A stretch of 8,406 nt of DNA from CAYNXB01 sp964401045 (GCA_964401045.1 CAYNXB010000095.1:1-8406), one strand, 5' to 3'; shown: positions 1 through 6,831, counted from the stretch's first letter. Notes: a model not told the origin generated them from the letters alone. Numbers and translations are program-made.

Positions 1-219
1 CAGCGCGACCGCTGCCGCGCCCATTCCCACGAGCGCCACCACCGACGCGCCCCACGCGCCGGCGCCTTGCCAGCCGAGCGCTGCCGCGAGCGCGATCAGC
101 CCCCAGCCGAGAGCGTTGAGCGGAGCGGAACGCTTCGGCCGCGCCCAGCTTGCGCGCAGCGCCGCCACCGCCCCGGCGGCGGCGGCGGCGCCCGCGACGA
201 TGAGCGAAGTGCCGTCCAT
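1..219 (-). CDS. Small hydrophobic membrane protein, C terminus outside window
   Basis: The reading frame starts with ATG at 219-217 and stays open to the window edge, giving at least 73 codons. Its ATG shares a base with the TGA of the TonB-dependent receptor (TGATG at 221-217), so translation is probably coupled to the receptor. Visible are a hydrophobic, Ala/Gly-rich N-terminal helix (about residues 5-22), a short basic stretch with RASWARPKR, and a second hydrophobic stretch from about residue 38 to the edge. The Ala run at residues 11-15 is encoded by a (CGG)n tract at 174-190. I do not recognise a named domain. Small multi-helix membrane proteins of the DUF3649/DUF3325 type and PepSY-associated transmembrane proteins often follow siderophore receptors, and this would fit that position, but that is inference from context. 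A role in iron uptake is likely; the molecular function is unknown. Confidence 0.7.
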   Translation of the reverse strand, partial: MDGTSLIVAGAAAAAGAVAALRASWARPKRSAPLNALGWGLIALAAALGWQGAGAWGASVVALVGMGAAAVAL

Positions 220-2360
220 CAGAACCGGTAGCTCACAGTGCCGTATACGTTACGCTCGCTGCCCATGAAGCAGTCGCCGCGCGCGAGGCACGCCGAGTAG
301 TAGTCCTTGCCCAGCAGGTTCGTTGCGTTGACCTGGAAGCGCCATTGGCGCCAGTCGAGCCGCGCGATCGCATCGACCAGCGTGTAGCTCGGCGTAAGGA
401 TGCCGTCCGGGAAGGCAAAGCCGAACGAGCGGTTCGAGCCGGTGTGGTTCACGCCGCCGCCGAGCATCAGTGACATCTGGTTGCCGAGAGCAATGGTCTT
501 GGTCCCCCACACCGATGCGTTGAACTTGGGCACGTTGTCGAGCTGCACGCCGGTACCATCGATCCGGGCCTGGTTGATGCTGACGTTCCCGATCAGCTGG
601 AAGTTGCCGGGCAGATTGGCACTGCCTTCGGCCTCGAGCCCCTTCGAAGTGAGCGAGCCGGCCTGCATCTGGTCGAAGGGGTCGGGCGTGCTCGGATCGT
701 CGATCGGGCGGTTGGTCTGCTTGATGTGGTACGCAGTCAGCGTCACCAGCACGTTGTCGCTTGGATGGATCTTCACGCCGGCTTCGAACTGCCGGCCGTT
801 CTGGGGGATGAACGGATTGCCGTTGCTGGCGTTGCCGGCGATCGGCTCGAAGCTTTCGGTATAGCTGAAGAACGGCGACACGCCGGGCAGCAGGTCGGCG
901 ATGATCCCGGCCCGGAAAGACCATGCGCTCGTGTCGTAGGCCTGATCGCCAAACGAGGTCGCGCTGGCGTCGTCATGGCGTGCGCCGACCACCACCGATA
1001 CGCGATCGAAGAAGCGCATCTGGTCCTGCACATAAAGGCCCAGCTGCTTCTGCACGCCGTCCTCATAGGGCGCGGCCCCGGGGGGCAGTCCGCCGCCGAA
1101 GTCCGACAGGGCATCGTAATCGATATCGTAGATATCGATGTACTCGTAGCCGTAGCCGCCGGTCTTGCGCACGTGGTTCCAGCTGTAGTCGACACCGGCC
1201 AGCAGCACGTGTTCGATATTCGCGCCGGTGTTGAAGTTGAACTGCACGTTATTGTCGGTCGAGAACACTTCCATGCGCGCATGGCTGCCATCGGAATAGA
1301 GCCCGATGTGGCGCATCTCAGGATCGTGCAGCGGCAGTTCGGTGAGCGGGTCGAACACCGGCGCGCCGTCTGCGTTGAGCAGCACGTAGGGATTGGCGGG
1401 GTTCGAATAGCTGTCCGGATAGTGGGTGAGGTAAGTCAGGTCGCTATCGATATAACGCGCCCTGAGGCTCAGCTTCACCTGATCGGAGAAGCGGTGGTCG
1501 ACCAGCGCGGTGCCTTGCGCGAGGCGTCCGTCGTAGCGGTCCCAGCCGGGCTTGCCGATGAACAGGTCGTTGGGCAGCCGGCCGTTGGGATTCGGCAGGA
1601 TCGTGCCGACCAGCGGGAGGAACTGCGAGGTCGATCCGCCATCGTCCTCCTGGTAGAGGCCGATCAGGGTGACGGCGGTGTCCATCGTCGGCGCCCAGGT
1701 GAGCGAGGGCGAAATCATCACCCGGTCATCGGGCACGAAATCGGTTTGCGAACCCGAATCCCGGTACCGCGCGACCAGCCGCGCCGCGAGGGTGCCGGTA
1801 ATCGGGCCCGTGACGTCGGCGAGCGCTTCCTTGCGGTCATGCGATCCATAGCGCAGCGAGACCTCGCCAGCGGCGGCGAACTCCGGACGCTTCGACACCA
1901 TGTTGACGATCCCGCCGAGCGATCCCGCGCCGAACAGGACCGAGGCCGGCCCGCGCACCAATTGCACTTCGGAGAAGTTGTACGGGTCGGAGCGGATGCT
2001 GGCGTAATAGCTGAAGATGTCCCGCATGCCGTCGCGGAACTGCAGGGCATCGAGGCCGCGTACCGTCGCGCCGTCGACGCGGCTGTCCGGGCCATACGGA
2101 TTGGCGGTGACGCCCGCGACATAGCGGAGCGTATCGCTGACGGACACCGCGCCCTGTGCTTCGAACAGGTCGCTGGTGACGACGGTGATCGGCTGCGGCA
2201 CTTCGAGCGCCGGAGTATCTGTCTTGGTCGTTGCGCCGCTGCGAAGCTGATCGCCGGTGACGAGAATCGTGTTGCTGTCGATTCCTGCCGCGTCCTCGGC
2301 AAAGGCGGGGGTCGCCAACGCGGTAGAACAGCTCAGCAGCAAGACAATCTGGGTACGCAT
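219..2360 (-). CDS. TonB-dependent siderophore receptor
   Basis: This 713-residue outer-membrane receptor probably imports a ferric siderophore using energy passed on by TonB-ExbBD. A signal peptide ends at ATPAFA (residue 21). A TonB-box-like NTILVTG sits at residues 30-36. The plug domain runs from about 45 to 160 and shows PQPITVVT, VRGLDALQFRDGMR and VRGPASVLFGAGSLGG, all characteristic of the FhuA/FpvA siderophore-receptor family. The rest is the beta-barrel, which finishes with the family signature of two cysteines (SACLARGDCF) and a final aromatic strand ending in YRF. The length is normal and the frame is intact. The start is supported by GAGGG seven bases upstream of the ATG. A Fur-box-like palindrome lies upstream at 2407-2429, so iron repression is likely. 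The gene overlaps the next small membrane-protein gene by one base. The substrate cannot be read from sequence alone; a hydroxamate such as ferrichrome is only a guess. Confidence 0.95.
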   Translation of the reverse strand: MRTQIVLLLSCSTALATPAFAEDAAGIDSNTILVTGDQLRSGATTKTDTPALEVPQPITVVTSDLFEAQGAVSVSDTLRYVAGVTANPYGPDSRVDGATVRGLDALQFRDGMRDIFSYYASIRSDPYNFSEVQLVRGPASVLFGAGSLGGIVNMVSKRPEFAAAGEVSLRYGSHDRKEALADVTGPITGTLAARLVARYRDSGSQTDFVPDDRVMISPSLTWAPTMDTAVTLIGLYQEDDGGSTSQFLPLVGTILPNPNGRLPNDLFIGKPGWDRYDGRLAQGTALVDHRFSDQVKLSLRARYIDSDLTYLTHYPDSYSNPANPYVLLNADGAPVFDPLTELPLHDPEMRHIGLYSDGSHARMEVFSTDNNVQFNFNTGANIEHVLLAGVDYSWNHVRKTGGYGYEYIDIYDIDYDALSDFGGGLPPGAAPYEDGVQKQLGLYVQDQMRFFDRVSVVVGARHDDASATSFGDQAYDTSAWSFRAGIIADLLPGVSPFFSYTESFEPIAGNASNGNPFIPQNGRQFEAGVKIHPSDNVLVTLTAYHIKQTNRPIDDPSTPDPFDQMQAGSLTSKGLEAEGSANLPGNFQLIGNVSINQARIDGTGVQLDNVPKFNASVWGTKTIALGNQMSLMLGGGVNHTGSNRSFGFAFPDGILTPSYTLVDAIARLDWRQWRFQVNATNLLGKDYYSACLARGDCFMGSERNVYGTVSYRF

Positions 2361-2406
2361 TGAATTTCCCTCACGTATGCGCGCGAACAGCGCGATCTAA
2401 GCGCCT

Positions 2407-2429
2407 CTAATGAGAAGCAGTCGCATTAG
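2407..2429 (-). promoter_or_regulatory. Fur-box-like palindrome before the siderophore receptor
   Basis: A perfect 6-bp inverted repeat, CTAATG at 2407-2412 and CATTAG at 2424-2429 (plus strand), encloses an 11-bp centre. Read on the minus strand with its flanks (TGCTAATGCGA then TTCTCATTAG), it closely follows the extended Fur operator pattern built on TGCAAATGAGA and its mirror image. It lies 47-69 bases upstream of the receptor ATG, where a repressor would cover the promoter (a possible -35 TTGCTA overlaps it). Iron-dependent Fur control of a siderophore receptor is established for the family; binding here is inferred. Confidence 0.65.
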
Positions 2430-2482
2430 CAAGTGAGGGGTTTGATGTTCTGGCGATGAAGCGTTTCGGAGCTTTGGAGCCT

Positions 2483-3439
2483 TTAGAGCGCGCGTGCGCC
2501 GGCGATTTCGATGTCGCATTCGGCGCCATCTGGCGGCAGCCGGAAATCGACCTGGTGCAAGCCTTTCTGCGCACGCATCAGGGTAGAGCCCATGCCCGAA
2601 TGGCCGGATGGCGCGACCGTAGGCCCGCCGTGCTCGCGCCAGCGCAAGGCCAGGGCTGGCATGGCCTCCCTCTTCAACTCCCAGGAGATAGTCACCACGC
2701 CATCGGGCGCGGTCAGCGCGCCATGCTTGACCGCATTGGTGCTCAGCTCGTGCAACACCAGCATCAGAGGCATGCAGCTGGCCTGGGGAATCTCGCAATC
2801 CGGCCCTTCCAGCGCGAAATTGCCTTCACTGCGAAACGGGGCGATCGCGTGTTCGATCAGCCTGACGATGCTGCCTCGATCGGCATCTTCGTGCACCAGC
2901 AGGTCGGTCGCGCGGTTGAGCGCTTCGATCCGCCCTGCGAACGCGGGAAAGAACTCTTCCGCCGAGGTTCGCCGGCGCGTGAGCGAGGCGAGAGCGCCGA
3001 CGATCGCCAGGGTGTTCTTCGCGCGATGCAGCAGCTCTGCGTTGAACACTTCCTCGCGCGCCTTCGCCTCCTCGAGTTCGCGCACCAGTCGGCGCAGCAG
3101 TTCCCCGATGTAGATGAGCAGGGCGCTCGATCCGAAGAAGAACGCGACCATCACTGCGTCTTCCCAACGAACGTAGAACAGCACGGGCTCGGGGCGCAGG
3201 AGCCGGTTCGCAACGACCCCCGACAGTACGGCCGCCAGTGCGCCAGGGCGCCAGCCGAACATCAGCGCGGCCAGCAGAATGAACGGGAAATAAGGCGCGA
3301 ATGGCATGCCCATTTGGCCGCGATCCAGCAGCCAGCGTGCGAGCGTCAGGGCCGCGACCATGATGATCGTCCACGCGAAGCCGTGCAGCAGCGGTGTGTT
3401 AGCGACGATCGTCCGCTTGATTATCGGAAAGCGATTCAT
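2483..3439 (-). CDS. Membrane HWE/HRXXN-family sensor histidine kinase with DUF4118-like N terminus
   Basis: This predicted 318-residue sensor kinase has a DUF4118-like membrane module with about three to four hydrophobic stretches between residues 18 and 115 (including PYFPFILLAALMFGWRPG), a short coiled linker (about 116-132) and an HWE/HisKA_2 kinase core. The H-box is LLHRAKNTLAIVGALASLT with phosphoacceptor His138, the N-box is HELSTNAVKHG with Asn235, the family W-x-E motif is Trp267-Arg268-Glu269, and the G-box is SGMGSTLM at 281-288. There is no PAS, GAF or receiver domain, and no response regulator nearby. The frame is open upstream into amt, but the ATG at 3439 is preferred because it lies just after the amt stop (22-bp gap), has a G-rich stretch before it, and is followed directly by the hydrophobic domain. 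The position implies co-transcription with amt. HRXXN kinases in sphingomonads are known to phosphorylate PhyR, so a link to the general stress response is plausible. The signal sensed is unknown; ammonium is an inference. Confidence 0.88.
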   Translation of the reverse strand: MNRFPIIKRTIVANTPLLHGFAWTIIMVAALTLARWLLDRGQMGMPFAPYFPFILLAALMFGWRPGALAAVLSGVVANRLLRPEPVLFYVRWEDAVMVAFFFGSSALLIYIGELLRRLVRELEEAKAREEVFNAELLHRAKNTLAIVGALASLTRRRTSAEEFFPAFAGRIEALNRATDLLVHEDADRGSIVRLIEHAIAPFRSEGNFALEGPDCEIPQASCMPLMLVLHELSTNAVKHGALTAPDGVVTISWELKREAMPALALRWREHGGPTVAPSGHSGMGSTLMRAQKGLHQVDFRLPPDGAECDIEIAGARAL

Positions 3440-3461
3440 CGACGAGCCCCCCGTCAGGCTG

Positions 3462-4766
3462 TCAATCGAACTCCCAACCGCGTTCGCCGTGGTTGGCAAT
3501 GTCGAGCCCCTGCCGTTCATCGTCCTCGCTAACACGCATCGGCCATATGAGCGATACGGCGAGGGCGCAGATTGCCGCTGCAATCCCCGAATAAACGGCC
3601 ACCACGGCCACGCCGAGTACTTGCGCGCCGAGCAACGAGCCCATGCCCATCCCTTCGGCATAACCGACGCCGCCGAGCGCCGCCGATGAAAACACCGCCA
3701 GCAGCAGCGAACCGAGCATGCCGCCGACCCCGTGGACAGCGAACACATCGAGCGAATCGTCGATGTGAAGCTTCTGCTTCACCAACTGGAGCATGGCGTA
3801 ACACGCCGCCGCCGCGGCGACGCCAAACACGATCGCGCCGCCGGGCGAGACGAAGCCCGCGGCCGGCGTGATCGCCGCCAACCCAGCGATGGCGCCCGTC
3901 GCGAAGCCGATCGTGGTCGGCTTGCCGAGCTTGATCCGCTCGATCAGAATCCACATCAGCGCGGCGGCGCTAGCCGCGGCATGGGTGTTGATGATCGCGC
4001 TCGATGCGTCATCGGTGGCGGTCAGGGCCGAGCCACCGTTGAAGCCGAACCAGCCGACCCACAGCATACCGGCCCCAAGCATCGTCAATCCTGGCGCGTG
4101 GGGCAGCAGCGGCGTCTGCGGAAAGCCCTGGCGCTTGCCCAGCAACAGCGCGACGACCAGCGCAGTGACCCCGGCCGTGGTGTGGACCACGATGCCGCCG
4201 GCGTAATCGAGCACGCCGAATCGCGAGAGCCAGCCGCCACCCCATACCCAGTGCGCGACAGGCGCGTAGACGATCAGGCTCCACAGCGCGCAGAACCCGA
4301 TCACCCAGGCGAACCGGGCGCGCTCCACCCACGCGCCGACGATCAGCACCGGAGTGATTGCGGCGAAGGTCATCTGGAACAGCGCGAACGTGCTTTCGGG
4401 GATGGTCAGGCCGGGGCGCACCGCGGCCAGGTCGATCATCATCCATTTGTCGCCCGCGCCAAGGAAGCCGTTCGACGCGGTGCCGAAGGCCAGCGAATAG
4501 CCGACCATGATCCAGAGCAGCGAGGCCACGCCCGCGACCGCGCCGCATTGCAGGACGACCGAGAGCAGGTTCTTCGAGCGGACCAGTCCGCCGTAGAACA
4601 GCCCGAGGCCGGGAAGCGTCATCATCAGCACCAGCGCGGAGGAGATCAGGATCCACGCCGTGTCCCCGCTGTCGCCCGCGGCGGCATAAGGATCCTGCCC
4701 GAAGGCGGCCGCCGGCATCGCGGCAAGAATGAGCGCGAAAAGTACGCGGCGCGATGTGCTGAGCAT
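3462..4766 (-). CDS. amt: Ammonium transporter (Amt/MEP/Rh family)
   Basis: This 434-residue inner-membrane ammonium channel has an N-terminal signal sequence (to about residue 24, AAAFGQ) followed by the usual eleven-helix fold. Conserved pore residues can be aligned by eye with E. coli AmtB: Phe134 and Phe242 for the Phe gate (F107/F215), Trp175 and Ser246 for the periplasmic recruitment site (W148/S219), Asp187 in LDYAGG for D160, and the twin histidines His195 (GGIVVH) and His345 (FAVHG) for H168/H318. The C-terminal tail, RVSEDDERQGLDIANHGE, is the conserved segment that docks PII (GlnK) and is intact, yet no glnK lies next to the gene in this window. A kinase gene follows after 22 bp. 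The start is supported by GGGGAGG seven bases before the ATG. The leader can fold (see 4771-4812). Nitrogen control is expected for the family, but I see no sigma-54 or NtrC site. Confidence 0.96.
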   Translation of the reverse strand: MLSTSRRVLFALILAAMPAAAFGQDPYAAAGDSGDTAWILISSALVLMMTLPGLGLFYGGLVRSKNLLSVVLQCGAVAGVASLLWIMVGYSLAFGTASNGFLGAGDKWMMIDLAAVRPGLTIPESTFALFQMTFAAITPVLIVGAWVERARFAWVIGFCALWSLIVYAPVAHWVWGGGWLSRFGVLDYAGGIVVHTTAGVTALVVALLLGKRQGFPQTPLLPHAPGLTMLGAGMLWVGWFGFNGGSALTATDDASSAIINTHAAASAAALMWILIERIKLGKPTTIGFATGAIAGLAAITPAAGFVSPGGAIVFGVAAAAACYAMLQLVKQKLHIDDSLDVFAVHGVGGMLGSLLLAVFSSAALGGVGYAEGMGMGSLLGAQVLGVAVVAVYSGIAAAICALAVSLIWPMRVSEDDERQGLDIANHGERGWEFD

Positions 4767-4770
4767 GATC

Positions 4771-4812
4771 CGTCCTCCCCCACCGCCCTTTGCGGGCGGT
4801 CAAGCGGAGGCG
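4771..4812 (-). promoter_or_regulatory. Possible structured amt leader covering the ribosome binding site
   Basis: On the minus strand a perfect 7-bp stem, ACCGCCC and GGGCGGT (4794-4800 and 4782-4788) with loop GCAAA, sits one to three bases before the amt Shine-Dalgarno sequence GGGGAGG. A second pairing is possible around it: CGCCTCC (4806-4812) with GGAGG-A-CG (4771-4778, one bulged A), which would hide the Shine-Dalgarno sequence. No U-tract follows, so it is not an ordinary intrinsic terminator. Whether the transcript starts far enough upstream to include the outer strand is uncertain. Confidence 0.4.
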
Positions 4813-4813
4813 A

Positions 4814-4843
4814 CTGTTAGGATACCAGCGGGAGGCGAGACAA
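4814..4843 (-). promoter_or_regulatory. Weak candidate promoter for amt
   Basis: The minus strand has TTGTCT (4838-4843) and, 17 bp on, CTAACA (4815-4820), with TATCCT overlapping just upstream as an alternative -10. It lies about 48 bases from the amt start, in the only non-coding stretch between the dehydrogenase and amt. Match to consensus is modest, and co-transcription from the dehydrogenase is not excluded. Confidence 0.25.
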
Positions 4844-4874
4844 GCGGGCGTGCACGCGCGGCTGGGGACAGCTC

Positions 4875-5858
4875 TCAGGCGGTAGGCACGCCGTCCGGCA
4901 GCGGCTCGCCGGCAAGCCAGGCCTCGATGTTGGCGATGATCTTCTCGCCTGCGGCGGTTCGCCCTTCGACGGTGGCGCTCCCGAGATGGGGCAGGCCGAA
5001 CACTTGCGGCATCGTGGCGAGCCGCGGATCGACGGCCGGTTCGCCGCGAAACACGTCGAGCCCCGCGCCGGCGAGGTGTCCGCTATCGAGCGCCGCCACC
5101 AGCGCGTCCTCGTCGATCAGGTCCCCGCGGCCCGAGTTGATCACGAAGCTGCCGCGCTTCATCAGGCCGAGGCGGCGCGCGTCGAGCAGCCCCTTCGTTT
5201 CGGGCGTCGCGGGGCAGTTGAGCGAGAGGAAATCGGCTCCGGCGATCATCGTATCGAGATCGGCGCAAAAGCGCGCGCCCTCAGCCAGCGCGGGATCAAG
5301 CGGGCGGCGGTTGTGGTAGGCGATCTCCATTCCGAATGCGCGTGCCCGCCGCGCCAGTGCCTGGCCGATCGCCCCCATGCCAACGATCGCAAGCCGTTTG
5401 CCCGAAAGGGCGGTGCCGAGCATGTGCGAGGGCGTCCAGCCGGTCCAGCGCTGCTCTGTGATGAGCCGCGTCCCTTCGCCGAGCCTTCGCGCAGCGCCGA
5501 GGATCAGCGCCATGGTAATGTCGGCAGTGTCGTCGGTGAACGTGTGCGGGGTGTTCGAAACCTTGATACCGGCTCTGGCGCACGCGACGAGGTCGAGGTG
5601 TTCGACCCCCGCGCCGAAGTTGGCGATCAGTCCGAGTCGCGATCCGGCGTCGGCGATCGCCGCGGCGTCGACGCGGTCGGTCACGCAAGGGATCAGCACA
5701 TCGCAATCGCGCATCCCGGCGATGAGTTCGTCGCGAGTGAGCGTGTGGTCGTCGCTGTTGAGCACGGCATCGTAGCGTTCGCGCATCGTCGGCTCGACGC
5801 CGGGCAGGTGGCGGGTGACGAAGATGCGCGGCTGGCGGGCGGGTGGGGAGCGGGTCAT
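4875..5858 (-). CDS. D-2-hydroxyacid dehydrogenase (glyoxylate/hydroxypyruvate reductase or D-glycerate dehydrogenase type)
   Basis: This 327-residue cytosolic oxidoreductase interconverts a 2-keto acid and a D-2-hydroxyacid; glyoxylate, hydroxypyruvate or glycerate are the likely substrates. The nucleotide-binding loop is GMGAIG at residues 160-165. The catalytic triad of the family is present: Arg244 in INSGRG, Glu273 in DVFRGEP and His291 in LPHLGSAT. The strand after the glycine loop ends in YHNRRP (181-186) with two arginines and no acidic residue, which usually means NADP(H) preference; this is inferred. The start at 5858 is chosen because the family fold (PRIFVTRHLPG) begins right after it; upstream in-frame codons would run back across the divergent gene's start. 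GGGCGAG lies just upstream, close to the ATG. The gene is divergent from the SH3-like gene with 82 bp between and ends 108 bp before amt. Exact substrate is not decidable here. Confidence 0.92.
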   Translation of the reverse strand: MTRSPPARQPRIFVTRHLPGVEPTMRERYDAVLNSDDHTLTRDELIAGMRDCDVLIPCVTDRVDAAAIADAGSRLGLIANFGAGVEHLDLVACARAGIKVSNTPHTFTDDTADITMALILGAARRLGEGTRLITEQRWTGWTPSHMLGTALSGKRLAIVGMGAIGQALARRARAFGMEIAYHNRRPLDPALAEGARFCADLDTMIAGADFLSLNCPATPETKGLLDARRLGLMKRGSFVINSGRGDLIDEDALVAALDSGHLAGAGLDVFRGEPAVDPRLATMPQVFGLPHLGSATVEGRTAAGEKIIANIEAWLAGEPLPDGVPTA

Positions 5859-5940
5859 GCCTCGCCCGATTGCTTGTCCCGGTGGATGGGTCAAGGCGGC
5901 ATCTTGAAGCGCGCATACGTTGGACGGTAGTAGCAATGCG

Positions 5941-6405
5941 ATGATCCGCTGCCTCATCCTCTCGCTGCTCGCTCTCTGTCTTGCCGTGCCGGCGGCGGCG
6001 CAGGATCGTGAAGTGCCGTACTGGGCGACGCTGCGGGCCGACGAGGTCAACCTGCGGGTGGGGCCGGGCCGGGACTACAAGATCGACTGGGTCTATCGCA
6101 GGGCCGGCCTGCCGATGAAAGTCATTCGGCTGGTCGAAGGATGGCGGCTGGTCGAGGACCCCGATGGGGCGCGCGGCTGGGTCGTGGCGCGGCTCCTCAG
6201 TCCGGAACGCGGAGCGATCGTGATCGGCAAGGGCCTTGCGCCAATGCGCGAGGCAGCCGCCGATAGCGCGCCGGCACTGTGGAATGCCGAGCCTGGCGTG
6301 GTCGGCCAACTCGGTGACTGTGCGGACGGCTGGTGCCGGTTCGACGTCAAGGGCCGCGAAGGCTGGGTTCGCGCGGAGCGCCTGTGGGGGGCCGGCGACC
6401 CATAG
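5941..6405 (+). CDS. Secreted protein with two SH3-like domains
   Basis: This 154-residue exported protein is the only plus-strand gene. A signal peptide covers residues 1-20 (MIRCLILSLLALCLAVPAAA, cut before QD). Two bacterial SH3-like (SH3_4/COG3807 type) modules follow: about 29-87 with NLRVGPG and GWVVARLLS, and about 95-150 ending in GWVRAERLWG. Cys127 and Cys132 in the second module may form a disulfide in the periplasm. Such domains are thought to bind peptidoglycan or peptides in the cell envelope; the precise partner is unknown. The ATG at 5941 is preferred over an in-frame TTG at 5920 because it puts the signal peptide at the N terminus. No good Shine-Dalgarno sequence precedes either start. 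The gene is divergent from the dehydrogenase and ends six bases from the convergent lipoprotein gene. Confidence 0.88.
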   Translation: MIRCLILSLLALCLAVPAAAQDREVPYWATLRADEVNLRVGPGRDYKIDWVYRRAGLPMKVIRLVEGWRLVEDPDGARGWVVARLLSPERGAIVIGKGLAPMREAAADSAPALWNAEPGVVGQLGDCADGWCRFDVKGREGWVRAERLWGAGDP

Positions 6406-6411
6406 CTCCCG

Positions 6412-6831
6412 CTACCCGTCGGAAGAATCGTCGGAGGGCTTGACCGGTCTCACGGTGGCGACTTCGCCGTCGTCGCCAGTGACCTTGATGCTGCCGTCGG
6501 ACGCCGGAGCGCTGCCCGAGAAGCACTGATGGCCGTCGACGCCTTCTGTGACGAAGCAGTTCTTCCCGGCCTGCGCGAAGATCGTACCGCCCGCGGCACG
6601 GCCATCGGCATAGACCATGGCCCAGGTCATCCCCGGCAACACTTCCAGGTGATCGACCTTCCCGTCCGTGTGGACGACGTCGTATTTCCCCGGCGCGACA
6701 GCCTCGAACCCGGCCTCGGCATTTGGATCGACTTCAGCCACCGCTGCGGTCTGCCCCGATTCCTGCTCGGTCTTGGCCCCGTTGCACGCGGCGAGCGCGA
6801 TCAGCGCAGCAAATACGATCGGCGTCTTCAT
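6412..6831 (-). CDS. Small lipoprotein 1 of a Cys-pair family, function unknown
   Basis: This 139-residue protein has a lipoprotein signal peptide with lipobox LAAC and lipidated Cys16, followed by Asn, so outer-membrane sorting is expected. An acidic, flexible stretch (17-45) leads to a small domain beginning GKYDVVHTDG (49-58) and containing CFVTEGVDGHQCF with Cys92 and Cys103, then an acidic Ser/Asp tail. I do not recognise a named family. The layout (Cys16, G-x-Y with V and DG, the Cys-Phe pair, a DG near the end) resembles the two lipoproteins upstream, so it is probably a distant paralogue. The start is supported by GGGGAG six bases before the ATG. A perfect EcfG-type promoter lies at 6876-6900, which would place it in the general stress regulon. 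It converges on the SH3-like gene with a six-base gap and no room for a terminator. Confidence 0.85.
   Translation of the reverse strand: MKTPIVFAALIALAACNGAKTEQESGQTAAVAEVDPNAEAGFEAVAPGKYDVVHTDGKVDHLEVLPGMTWAMVYADGRAAGGTIFAQAGKNCFVTEGVDGHQCFSGSAPASDGSIKVTGDDGEVATVRPVKPSDDSSDG

Noticed and set aside
174..190. (CGG)n tract as a simple-sequence repeat or phase-variation site
   Set aside because: It is short, in frame, and encodes an Ala run in a hydrophobic helix; changes by one unit would not shift the frame.
726..2363. Long plus-strand open frame (545 codons) antisense to the siderophore receptor, and similar long plus-strand frames at 2456-3532 and 3732-4820
   Set aside because: Their products are Arg/His/Gly-rich with no recognisable motif, while the opposite strand encodes complete proteins with intact family signatures. 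Long antisense frames are usual in GC-rich coding DNA.
2459..2482. Terminator between the kinase and the siderophore receptor
   Set aside because: Only short direct repeats of GGAGC(C)TTT are visible; no stable stem followed by a T-run on the minus strand.
3440..3748. Upstream extension of the kinase into amt (start at 3748)
   Set aside because: It would overlap 287 bases of amt and add a Cys/Arg/Trp-rich segment typical of a shadow frame; the ATG at 3439 gives a normal kinase.
4767..4874. Sigma-54/NtrC promoter for amt
   Set aside because: Searched on the minus strand for TGGCAC-N5-TTGC-like spacing of GG and GC; none found in the gap before amt.
5859..6050. Upstream extension of the dehydrogenase (start at 6050)
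   Set aside because: It would cross the divergent SH3-like gene's signal peptide and add 64 low-complexity residues before the conserved fold.
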